A stretch of 64,000 bases of DNA from Paenibacillus dendritiformis. GTDB taxonomy: Bacteria > Bacillota > Bacilli > Paenibacillales > Paenibacillaceae. Shown piece after piece: positions 45,237-53,642 of this stretch (its first letter is position 1; the number at the start of each line of letters is the position of its first letter). The DNA lies in NCBI RefSeq assembly GCF_015845845.1, contig NZ_LDIG01000171.1, forward strand, positions 1-64,000, written 5' to 3'. The notes beneath the pieces are model-generated. The model made no database searches. It was not told where the DNA came from and saw only the letters and a program-made list of their open reading frames with translations. A program made the position numbers and the translations under genes.

Positions 45237-47310
45237 TTCGCCATCTCCTTCCAGTATAAGCGGGCAGCAAATAACCATGCCTCCTCGCCAGCCGGTTCAT
45301 CTCGCGAATCTGCCGCACCGCCCTGCGCTGCGCCCGATTCCATTGACGGGAACCGAAGACGACCGTGCCTGCCGGATCATCCTTCGAACGTCCGGCCCGG
45401 CCCGCCATCTGGACGAGCGATGCTTCATCGAACAGCTTGTCATCCGCATCGAGAATGTACACATCACTCTTCGGAACCGTAACGCCCCGCTCCAAAATCG
45501 TCGTCGTAACCAACATCCGAATGTCCCGCTCCCGGAAGCGGAGCACCCGATCTCCGCGCTGCTCATCCGCCGCGGAGGTCCCCTCCACCCGAATCTCCGG
45601 AAATTGCCGCTGCAGCAGCCGCACGACACCTTCCACCTGACGGATGCGGGTGATGAAGATGAATACCTGCGCTCCCCGCTCAACCGATTCCGCCATACGG
45701 CGGATCAGGCCCCCGGGGAGCGACCCGCGCGCCAGACACGTCGCTACGCCCGGCATCGCGACCCGTACCGGAACCGGCAGCGGATGCCGATGATACCGCA
45801 CCGGCACCCGGGCATGCCGCAGCGTCCCGCGCCGCACTTGACGCTGCATCGCTTCCGGCGGGGTGGCCGACAGAAACACAAAAACGCCCCCTCGGCGACA
45901 AACTCGCTCTGCCGCGCGATGGAGCATGGGATCATTGTGATAAGGAAACGCATCCAGTTCATCAATAATAACGAGATCGAATGCCCGGTCGAACCGCAGC
46001 AATTGATGGGTCGTCGCCAGGGTAATTCTGCCCTCGCCCCAACGGTCGGGACTGCCGCCATACAGCGTCACGACCCGCTCGTTCGGGAAAGCCTTCTCGA
46101 TCCGCGGCTTCAGCTCCAGCACCACATCCCGCCGCGGCGTCGCCACGAGCGCCAACCCGCCATGCAGGAGCGCATCCTCGATCAGCGGAAAGATCATCTC
46201 GGTTTTCCCCGCCCCGGTCACGGCCCAGAGCAGAAAGGAACCCGTCACGGGTTGTCCCGAACCATGAGAACGTCGGACATCTATCTCCCGCCGCACCGAA
46301 GCGATATACCGCAGGGCATCCGTACTGGCAGCCTCCTGTGCCGGGGCCAGCCCCCATTTCGGGAGACGCGGTCCGAGATCTTCTTCTCGGGCCGCTGTCC
46401 CGGACGCTGCCGCCGGCGGGCGGAGGGAAGATCCTGCTACGAGCAGCGAACAGGAGCGAATGCGTCCCAGGTTCAGACAGTGCGTGCACGTCCGGCATTC
46501 CATGCTGCCGCAGGAAGAGCAGGCGGATACCGTCATATCCTCCGTGCTGCCGCAGCGGTTGCACCGGTACACCGCGGCAGAAGCCGTTCGCCAGCGGGAC
46601 ATCGCCTTGCTTGCCCATCGCTTGCCCTCTTCCTCCACCGGCATAATGCCTGCACGTACCTCCAGCCAGCCATGGAGGCAGCCCAGTTGAACGAATGTAT
46701 GCCTGAGCGGAATCCATCCGTGCCAGCCCTTTTCTTCCATCAGGGATACAAGCTCTTCGTCCGAGACGAGCCTGCCCTGCAGCGCTTCAGCCAACTGCCA
46801 TGCATCCGCTTGCAGCGAAGCGCGCAGCGCGCCCCCCGCTTCAGGCAGCCGATCAAGAGCGGGCGCCCGCCGGGTGACTCTCTCTTCGATCCGATATACT
46901 GCCGCGCTTTCCGCCACCCGATACGCCTCCTGCCGACATTCCTTGACCGCCTGCGCATTCGGTTCTGTATCCGGCGCTTCCAAGATCATCACCGTGAACC
47001 ATTCCTCCTCCCCATGGCGATCGGAATCGGTGAACAGGTACAATAATTCACGATAGCTATTCAGCGCATCGCGGTAATATTTCGTCCACCTCCGCTTCCC
47101 CCACTGATCCATCTCCTCGCACTCGGCGAAGTCCTCCAGCATCGCCAACCCGATAAATATCGGCAGAGCAGGCTGGAGCACGACCAGCTTCATTCCTCTT
47201 CGCTTCCCTCCGCCCTCCGACAGCCAGTAGCCTGCATCTACGCGCCAGTCCAACGTCATCCCCGTATGCCATCCGGTCTCCGTTCTTACGGCGTAAACTC
47301 TTACTTGCAC
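45229..47310 (-). CDS. comFA: ComFA-like DNA-uptake helicase with long N-terminal extension
   Basis: An ATP-driven DEAD-type motor that pulls single-stranded DNA into the cell during transformation. Of 693 residues, 1-245 form an extension absent from B. subtilis ComFA (463 residues). Then come the zinc cysteines (250-287), Walker A GAGKTE at 365-370, Walker B DELD at 449-452, and the second RecA fold with motif VI QMAGRAGRS. The start is GTG 47310 behind GAGAGGG. comFB, which lies between comFA and comFC in B. subtilis, is absent: the two genes overlap here. Confidence 0.92.
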   Translation of the reverse strand: MQVRVYAVRTETGWHTGMTLDWRVDAGYWLSEGGGKRRGMKLVVLQPALPIFIGLAMLEDFAECEEMDQWGKRRWTKYYRDALNSYRELLYLFTDSDRHGEEEWFTVMILEAPDTEPNAQAVKECRQEAYRVAESAAVYRIEERVTRRAPALDRLPEAGGALRASLQADAWQLAEALQGRLVSDEELVSLMEEKGWHGWIPLRHTFVQLGCLHGWLEVRAGIMPVEEEGKRWASKAMSRWRTASAAVYRCNRCGSTEDMTVSACSSCGSMECRTCTHCLNLGRIRSCSLLVAGSSLRPPAAASGTAAREEDLGPRLPKWGLAPAQEAASTDALRYIASVRREIDVRRSHGSGQPVTGSFLLWAVTGAGKTEMIFPLIEDALLHGGLALVATPRRDVVLELKPRIEKAFPNERVVTLYGGSPDRWGEGRITLATTHQLLRFDRAFDLVIIDELDAFPYHNDPMLHRAAERVCRRGGVFVFLSATPPEAMQRQVRRGTLRHARVPVRYHRHPLPVPVRVAMPGVATCLARGSLPGGLIRRMAESVERGAQVFIFITRIRQVEGVVRLLQRQFPEIRVEGTSAADEQRGDRVLRFRERDIRMLVTTTILERGVTVPKSDVYILDADDKLFDEASLVQMAGRAGRSKDDPAGTVVFGSRQWNRAQRRAVRQIREMNRLARRHGYLLPAYTGRRWRSG

Positions 47311-47394
47311 CCGTTCCCTCTCCTTCCTTAATTCCTCGGCGCCTGTATGTACTGTTGAAGCGCAGCCTCATCCCGGCCAAAACCAACAGACAAC

Positions 47395-47436
47395 AAAAAA
47401 GCACACCCCACCCGTAGTAACGGGATGGCATGTGCT
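47395..47436 (-). terminator. intrinsic terminator of the yhgE-like gene
   Basis: A long imperfect stem with arms AGCACA..CC..CCCGT / ACGGG..GG..TGTGCT is followed by T6 on the minus strand, ~80 bases past the stop and ahead of comFA. Confidence 0.8.
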
Positions 47437-47517
47437 TCATGCTCAACGCCTAAATTCAATGATTTACCTAGATTGTATACGATACAGCGGCAAATGACAA
47501 CCCTAATTTGGAAATAC

Positions 47518-50500
47518 TTACAACAGCTTGCTCTTCTTTGCCTTTTGCAAAAATTTATCGCTTGATTTATTAATCGTTTTTTTCAAGCCGACTCCCAGCA
47601 CGAACGCAATCCCGATATAAATAAGCAGGATTAACATATGCTTCGTGACGACAGGCCACAGAATGCCCCCGACCGCTTCCCTCATAATCGTGATGGCGTG
47701 AGTGAACGGCAAAAACGGGTGCAGCTTCTGGAAGAAGGCCGGTGTCATCTGAATCGGAAAGGTTCCGCCGGAGCTTGCCAGTTGGAATACGAGCAGTATG
47801 ATGGATAATGCTTTCCCGACATTCCCGAAGACGGACACAAGCGTGTATACGATCGTGACGAATATGATACTGATGTATATTCCAAACAGGACGAACCAGA
47901 ATTTATGAAGTACATAGGTTTTCAAAAGAAACATATCGCCCAGCGTTACAATCGTCGCCTGCCCGATGCCTAACGTGACAAACGTGAGCAGCCGGCCGAA
48001 ATAAGCTTCGTAGCTTTTGTACTCATGCTTATTCTCAATATCGACAATCAGCATCGAAATCAGGAGCAGTCCGCCGACCCACAACGCCAACGTCGTGAAG
48101 AACGGCGACATCGCCGAACCATAATTCGGAATCGGGAACAGGTCATGCTCCTTCAGCAGCACGGGCTCCGCGAAGAAATCACTTTCTTGCTCCGCATCCC
48201 CGGTCAGCAGCTTGATGACTTCATCCAAATCGCCCGTTTCTTCAAAAGAACGAATTTTGGCGGCAATATCCCTGACCTTTCTGCTAAGCTCCGGGAACTC
48301 TCCGTTCACTTTGTCTAATTCCGTCTCGCCCAAGCGAACTTTATCCTTCACCTCGGCCAAGGCCGATTCGATTTTCGGAATCGCGGCAAACAGTTCATTT
48401 TCGATTTTCCGGACGAACTCCAGGCCTTGCCGCGATTTTTCCATCGAACGGCGGAAACCAGGGACCACATCCTTATCAATCGTCTCAACCGCATTATCGA
48501 TGGAGGCAGCCGCATCCTTCGTGACCGAGCTAATCTGATTCAGCGTATCCTTCGTCGGCTTGTTCGCCTCGCCGGCAAATTCGCTGGCCCGAACTAACGC
48601 CTTCGAAATATCTTCCATTCGGCTCTCTATGTTCCGAAGCTTCGCAATCACATCCTCAATCGCGCCGTCATCCACGGACCTTTTCATGTTTTCCGCGACA
48701 TCGATGAGTTTGCTGATCGCATTTTGGCCATCCTTCGTGCGCGCCGCCGCATTTCGAAGCTGATCTTCTACTTTATTAAAATCTTTAGCCAATAATTTGT
48801 CCGTCAACTTCACGACGGAAGTAGCGGCATCCTGCAATTTGCCCGATTTGTCGCGTGCCTCGTTAATGAGCTTCTCGATAGTGCCGCGGTTCGACTTAAA
48901 GCCGGGAGCGATGACATTGTCATAGCTGTCAGCCAGTTGGCCCGCCATAACCTCGGCCTTGTCCAGGAATTTTCCAATCAGACTGCTCACAAGCTCTGAC
49001 ACATTGCTGTTTTCAAGTTCCTTATTGATTTTATCGAGCAGCTCCTGCAGGCTCCCCGCGTTCGATTTCATGTTTTTCAACATGTCAATGAGCCATTGAT
49101 AATCCGTACCCGTTAATTTCGAAATCTCTTCTGCCTTTTCAATCAGCTTATCGAGCGATCCCAGGCTATTTTCAAGTTGGCTTGCCGCTGCGGATAACGA
49201 TCCCGCTATCTCCTTCCATTTCTCGGCAAGGGCGCTGCCATCTGCTTGCGCAAGCTGGTCCTTCGCCTTTTTGATCAGGTCTTGCACGCGGGTTAATTGC
49301 TCCCGGTATCGCTTGCCGGCCTGCTCCATGTCATCCAGTGCCTTCGTCAGCGCGGGGACGATGCGATTATCCAGATCCGTTCGGAACTGGCCAATCAGAT
49401 CATTAATTTTGAGTGCCGTTCGCTGAATTTCCTTCAGCTTGTCCACAGCAAGCTCTTTCTTGTCGGCAACGATGCGGCGGGCTCTTTCCAATTGGCTGTT
49501 CAAATCTTCCAATTTGTTTTTCATGTCATACAGCGAGGAAACAATGTCATTCATGACCCCGCCAGCGGTTAGAGAATGATTGACGCCCTCGATTCTCGTA
49601 ATCAGCTTCTGCAATGACCATATCCCTGAATTCAGTTCATCGCTTTTTTTGCTCAGTTCCTGTTCCACGACACGGAGATCAAGGTTGGAATTAATCGCAT
49701 CGGTCATCGCCGACATTTCCGTCATCGTGTTTTGCAAGGCCTGCAAATCCTTTTTGACGACCGGAATGGCCTTCTCAAAGGTTTCGTCTCCCTTATCCAG
49801 GAACCGTTCCACATCGGAATCAACAGCCTCTTTTTTCTCTTTTTCGAAATCCTTGATTAAAGAAATCGCCGTTTCCGCTTTTTTGATAATATCATTCGCT
49901 TTTATTAAATCGACTTGGCCTTTCCGAATCATGCTTTCAATTTCCGGAATATTCTCTTCCAATTTGAAAAGATTGTCCTTCATTTTCAAAATCGAAGGCT
50001 TGTTCCCTTCCAGTTCCAGGCCAATCTCATTGAAAATTTCAAAGATGGCGCCGTTGGCCTCTTTCACGAAATTGCTGCGGATCGTTGACGTTACCCCCGT
50101 CGCCCCGGCCGATGTCACCTTCGGCGCAATTGCGTTCACCTTCTGATTAATAAAATAATCTAATTCCGCCTTCTCAGGGTGACTTGAAATGACAGAGGTT
50201 AACCTCTCGGAGAAATCTTCCGGAATGACGATGGCTGCATAATAGTCTCCGTGGTTGACGCCTTCCATCGCATCCTCTTTATCCACGAACCGCCATCCTA
50301 ATTTATCGTTCTCCCTTAACGACTCGATGACCTTCTCGCCCACGTTGATGCTTTTATCCTGGACTTCGGAACCCTTATCCAGATTGACAACGGCCACGGA
50401 GACATCCTTCGTATTGGCGTACGGATCCCAGGACGGAAGAATATTGAACCAGGCATATAAGGAAGGGAGAATAACTACCGCCAAAATAACAATAATCGCA

Positions 50501-50556
50501 GCCGGATTTTTAATAATGTTGCGAAGGTCTGTTATGTAAATTTTCAATATATTCAT
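47518..50556 (-). CDS. YhgE/Pip-family membrane protein, very large
   Basis: A 1012-residue protein with one N-terminal helix (~20-40), an extracellular region of ~750 residues, and five to six C-terminal helices (~815-1000) of ABC-2-permease type. The N-terminal part matches YhgE/Pip (INSVNVGEKVIESLRENDKLGWRF-like segments, DYYAAIVIPEDFSERL); the middle is heavily coiled-coil. Relatives include the phage infection protein Pip of Lactococcus and YhgE of B. subtilis (~775 residues). It is thus ~240 residues longer, apparently through more coiled coil. Its biological role here is unknown. The start is ATG 50556. Confidence 0.85.
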   Translation of the reverse strand: MNILKIYITDLRNIIKNPAAIIVILAVVILPSLYAWFNILPSWDPYANTKDVSVAVVNLDKGSEVQDKSINVGEKVIESLRENDKLGWRFVDKEDAMEGVNHGDYYAAIVIPEDFSERLTSVISSHPEKAELDYFINQKVNAIAPKVTSAGATGVTSTIRSNFVKEANGAIFEIFNEIGLELEGNKPSILKMKDNLFKLEENIPEIESMIRKGQVDLIKANDIIKKAETAISLIKDFEKEKKEAVDSDVERFLDKGDETFEKAIPVVKKDLQALQNTMTEMSAMTDAINSNLDLRVVEQELSKKSDELNSGIWSLQKLITRIEGVNHSLTAGGVMNDIVSSLYDMKNKLEDLNSQLERARRIVADKKELAVDKLKEIQRTALKINDLIGQFRTDLDNRIVPALTKALDDMEQAGKRYREQLTRVQDLIKKAKDQLAQADGSALAEKWKEIAGSLSAAASQLENSLGSLDKLIEKAEEISKLTGTDYQWLIDMLKNMKSNAGSLQELLDKINKELENSNVSELVSSLIGKFLDKAEVMAGQLADSYDNVIAPGFKSNRGTIEKLINEARDKSGKLQDAATSVVKLTDKLLAKDFNKVEDQLRNAAARTKDGQNAISKLIDVAENMKRSVDDGAIEDVIAKLRNIESRMEDISKALVRASEFAGEANKPTKDTLNQISSVTKDAAASIDNAVETIDKDVVPGFRRSMEKSRQGLEFVRKIENELFAAIPKIESALAEVKDKVRLGETELDKVNGEFPELSRKVRDIAAKIRSFEETGDLDEVIKLLTGDAEQESDFFAEPVLLKEHDLFPIPNYGSAMSPFFTTLALWVGGLLLISMLIVDIENKHEYKSYEAYFGRLLTFVTLGIGQATIVTLGDMFLLKTYVLHKFWFVLFGIYISIIFVTIVYTLVSVFGNVGKALSIILLVFQLASSGGTFPIQMTPAFFQKLHPFLPFTHAITIMREAVGGILWPVVTKHMLILLIYIGIAFVLGVGLKKTINKSSDKFLQKAKKSKLL

Positions 50557-50755
50557 CGTTCACCATACCCTGTCTTAAGCTGTTAATGTAATAAATCATT
50601 TGCCGCATAAATCTTTCCCCAGAACCCCAGAACTAATTTGGATATTTAGTCAGATGTTCTAGCTATTATACTTGTTCTAGTAGCAAACTGCAAGGAACCC
50701 CTTCTAAAATATGTATTTTTCTATCCAAATATCACTCGTATCCCTCTCATAGAAC

Positions 50756-50915
50756 AAAAAAAGATGCCTCCCATGTACGCAAGCCTGCGGCAACAGGCTC
50801 ACAGAAGCATCCCCCAACAATATGGCTCGATTATATCGATTGCAAAAGCAACGCAACACGGAATGAGTCCCTGCTTGTCAGTATATCTTGGAGAGGCGAT
50901 AAGGCGTACCTTAAA
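50756..50915 (-). ncRNA. candidate structured non-coding RNA, possibly 6S-like
   Basis: Read on the minus strand, a ~150-base stretch has ends that pair over a distance: GCCUC-U-CCA (50897-50889) with UGGGAGGC near 50766-50773. A second stem UAC..CAAGC pairs with GCUUG.GUA just inside it. Internal hairpins (UUGC-UUUU-GCAA; GCCUG-UUGC-CGCAGGC) follow, and the 3' end is U7 (50762-50756). A TATAGT at 50930-50925 could be the -10. The region 50557-51071 has no credible gene. The rod-like pairing and size suggest 6S RNA, but I cannot confirm the family. A leader/attenuator for the yhgE-like gene 200 bases downstream is the alternative. Confidence 0.4.
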
Positions 50916-51071
50916 AATGCACCTACTATACTACAAAACATATTCATTTTATAGTAATCCAAATTGCCCGGAGCGGGTTCGCACGAAAAAAATGAAATCA
51001 ATTTAAAACCTTGCCCCTGTCCGGGCTTTATTCCTTCTCATTGTACCGGACCATTACGGCACACAACTGGC

Positions 51072-51509
51072 TCAGATAGCGCTTCCAGACATAAAAGGGA
51101 CCTTGCGCAGATCCTCCGCCCGATTCAAGCGGACAACGACAAATGCTTCGGCCGGCTGTCTCGACTCCAGCTCATCCAGGACCCGATCCACTTCCTCCGG
51201 CGCTACGACAACCGCATTCCAGCTTATTTGCGCTCCCCGGACCGCACGCTCGGCGATTGCCAGCGTTGCATCCGTCGATCCGCAGTCCAGCAGTGTCATA
51301 TGCAGTTGACGCCCTCTTAACCAGGTATAGAAACCAAAGGCCCGTACCATCCATTCAATGTGGCGTTCATCATTCTCGCTGACGATGACAACATGCATCC
51401 ATGGCGCAGGACGAGAGCCCCGTACCAGCTTCTGCCACCCATGCGCGAGATGAACGGCCGCCACCGCTATCCCATAGCATCCGATAATCCAACATAGCAT
51501 CGCGATCAT
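51072..51509 (-). CDS. membrane-anchored hypothetical protein, glycosyltransferase-2-like
   Basis: 145 residues from ATG 51509 (behind AAAGGGAGGTGG). One N-terminal transmembrane helix (~3-22) precedes a cytosolic domain. Its phrases WMHVVIVSENDERHIEWMVRAF and LHMTLLDCGSTDATLAIAERAV resemble the nucleotide-binding half of family-2 glycosyltransferases (the DxGSxDxT pattern). It is too short for a full enzyme, and the acceptor half is absent. It is in the direction of, and downstream from, degU, beyond a terminator. Function unknown. Confidence 0.65.
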   Translation of the reverse strand: MIAMLCWIIGCYGIAVAAVHLAHGWQKLVRGSRPAPWMHVVIVSENDERHIEWMVRAFGFYTWLRGRQLHMTLLDCGSTDATLAIAERAVRGAQISWNAVVVAPEEVDRVLDELESRQPAEAFVVVRLNRAEDLRKVPFMSGSAI

Positions 51510-51590
51510 GCGGCCACCTCCCTTTGTAACACTGTATGCCGAAGGAGATGGCAGGGTGACGGACGAGAATCGCAAATTTGCGCCAACATG

Positions 51591-51669
51591 AAAAAAGGAC
51601 GCACTTCCAGCGCCCGGCAAGCCTTCCCGGCTGCAGTGCCGAGAAGCTTCGACTTGGAAATGCGTCCTC
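51591..51669 (-). terminator. long terminator hairpin after degU
   Basis: Outer arms AGGACGCATTTCCA / TGGAAGTGCGTCCT (one mismatch) enclose an inner branched GC-rich region. The minus-strand sequence after it is T6. It lies ~20 bases past the degU stop. Confidence 0.85.
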
Positions 51670-51690
51670 TCTATGAATGACCACCAACGA

Positions 51691-52416
51691 TTACAACGTG
51701 ACCCATCCGTTTTTAATGGAGTTAATGACCGCCTGCGTCCGATCGTCAACCTCCATTTTTTGCAGAATGCTGCTGACATGGTTCTTGACGGTCTTCTCGC
51801 TGATGAACAAGTATTCGCCAATCATCTTGTTGCTCTTGCCTTCCGCCATCAGACGGAGCACTTCGGCCTCACGGCGAGTAAGCGGGTTATCTTCCGCCGC
51901 CACGAAGCGCACGCCCGAATCATGGGAGGAGGATTGATTACTCACGACGCCATGCCCGTCCAGAATCGTCATTCGGCGCAGCTGTTGAATCAGCTTGCCC
52001 GTCACCTTCGGATGAATGAATGCATAGCCGCTTACGACCGACCGGATCGCGTTGATCAGCGACTCGGCCTCCATATCCTTGAGCAGATAGCCGGATGCGC
52101 CCTTGCGCAGCGTCTCGAATACATAGCTCTCGTCGTCATGAATAGATAGAATGATAACTTTGACATCCGGGAAAATATCGCGAAGACGCTCGGTGGCGAC
52201 GACGCCGTTCTCTACCGGCATATTGATGTCCATCAGGACGACGTCCGGGACTTCCTTGTTGCAGAATTCCACAACCTGAATCCCGTCGCCGCATTCCCCG
52301 ATGACTTCCAGATCGTCCTCCATGTTCAAAATCCGCTTCAAACCTTCGCGAAAAAGCTGATGATCGTCAGCAAGGAGTACTTTGATGCTAGGCTTTTCCT
52401 GTGTTCGATGCTCCAT
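51691..52416 (-). CDS. degU: response regulator DegU
   Basis: A NarL/FixJ-type transcription factor controlling exoenzymes, motility, competence and biofilm genes in Bacillus. It has 241 residues: a receiver domain (~10-125) with phospho-acceptor D63 in VVLMDINMP and acidic pocket LLADDHQ, and a LuxR-type helix-turn-helix (~175-235) reading [40 protein letters not shown]. The start is ATG 52416 behind GAGAGGAG. It follows degS by four bases. Confidence 0.96.
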   Translation of the reverse strand: MEHRTQEKPSIKVLLADDHQLFREGLKRILNMEDDLEVIGECGDGIQVVEFCNKEVPDVVLMDINMPVENGVVATERLRDIFPDVKVIILSIHDDESYVFETLRKGASGYLLKDMEAESLINAIRSVVSGYAFIHPKVTGKLIQQLRRMTILDGHGVVSNQSSSHDSGVRFVAAEDNPLTRREAEVLRLMAEGKSNKMIGEYLFISEKTVKNHVSSILQKMEVDDRTQAVINSIKNGWVTL

Positions 52417-52420
52417 AGAT

Positions 52421-53581
52421 TTACTCCTCTCTCTTCTCCACATTTGTCGGAATTTGTATCACGATTCGCGTGCCGCGGTTCTCGGCGGAGTAGATCTCCA
52501 TGTGGCCTTCGAGCAGTTCGACACGCTCCTTCATCCCAAGCAGACCGAAATGCATATGTTCCTTCGACTTGACCTCCAGGGAATCCAGCTTGAAGCCGAA
52601 TCCGTTATCCCGAACGACAACCCGCACCTCCTCCGGCTCATAGGTCAGTTCACAGGTCACGTTCGTCGGATGCCCATGCTTGGCCGCATTGGTGAACGCC
52701 TCCTGTACCAGCCTGTATATAGCCGCCTCCATCGCCGACTTCAACCGGCGCTCATGCCCCCGAATCTCGAAGGAGGTTCGAATCCGGTTCTTCTCCTCAT
52801 AATCATGAATGAACTTGCGCAATGTCGGCACCAACCCCAAATCATCGAGGGCCATCGGCCGCAAATTGTATATAATCTTCCGAATTTCCTCCAGACCGAA
52901 TCGCACTTGCGATCGTAAATCTACTATTTCGTGCTTCACCGACTGAAAATCCTGCTTCGAAATCATTCTTTCTACAATTTCCGTCCTCAGCACTAGATTG
53001 GCCAGCGACTGAGCAGGACCGTCATGAATCTCCCGGGCGATCCGCTTGCGCTCCTCTTCCTGGGCCAGAATAATCTTCAGGCCGAGAAGCTGCCGATTCT
53101 TCGCCGATTCCAGAATGCGGGTCACTTGACCCAGATCTCCGGACAGATACTCCAACGCCACGCTCATCTGGGAACCAATCGTCTCCGCACGTTCAATCGA
53201 TCCTTCCACGGCGCGCAGCCGCTTCTGCAGATCGTCCCTGCGGGTCTTCAGGTAGCCTTCCTTCTCACGGTATATCATCAGTTCCAGCTGCAACTGCGTT
53301 GCTTTCTCATAAGCTAGCTTAATATCCTCTTCCGTGTAGCGGACAAAATCTCGGCTTACCTCGGTCAAACGCAAACGAGCCAGACGATATTTCCGTTCCA
53401 GCTCGTCCACTTTATCGCAAATTTCCGCCGTCTGATTCAACACTTCCTGAAGCTCGTGGCTCATCGTGACGGCTTCATTCCGGGAGGAATCCAATATTTC
53501 AAATATTTGATATTTGCTTTCTTCCATGACTTTGATGGCGTTTTTTATCACGCGATCAATGTTTCCGACCTGATTGTCCAC
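52421..53581 (-). CDS. degS: sensor histidine kinase DegS
   Basis: A soluble cytoplasmic kinase for DegU. It has 386 residues: an N-terminal sensor region with long coiled coils (~1-170), a HisKA_3 domain with phospho-histidine H186 in REIHDGPAQ, and an HATPase domain with N box EAFTNAAKH and G boxes DNGFGF and GLLGMKERVE. There is no transmembrane helix, as in B. subtilis DegS. Confidence 0.96.
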   Translation of the reverse strand: MDNQVGNIDRVIKNAIKVMEESKYQIFEILDSSRNEAVTMSHELQEVLNQTAEICDKVDELERKYRLARLRLTEVSRDFVRYTEEDIKLAYEKATQLQLELMIYREKEGYLKTRRDDLQKRLRAVEGSIERAETIGSQMSVALEYLSGDLGQVTRILESAKNRQLLGLKIILAQEEERKRIAREIHDGPAQSLANLVLRTEIVERMISKQDFQSVKHEIVDLRSQVRFGLEEIRKIIYNLRPMALDDLGLVPTLRKFIHDYEEKNRIRTSFEIRGHERRLKSAMEAAIYRLVQEAFTNAAKHGHPTNVTCELTYEPEEVRVVVRDNGFGFKLDSLEVKSKEHMHFGLLGMKERVELLEGHMEIYSAENRGTRIVIQIPTNVEKREE

Positions 53582-53642
53582 TAACGCTCCGTCTCCTTGA
53601 CTTTAGAGGATGAATTGGATATTCATCCTTTATCATACCATA

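Noticed and set aside
44325..45278. comFC starting at 45278
   Set aside because: That start lies 50 bases inside comFA without a ribosome binding site; GTG 45236 has AAGGAG at good spacing.
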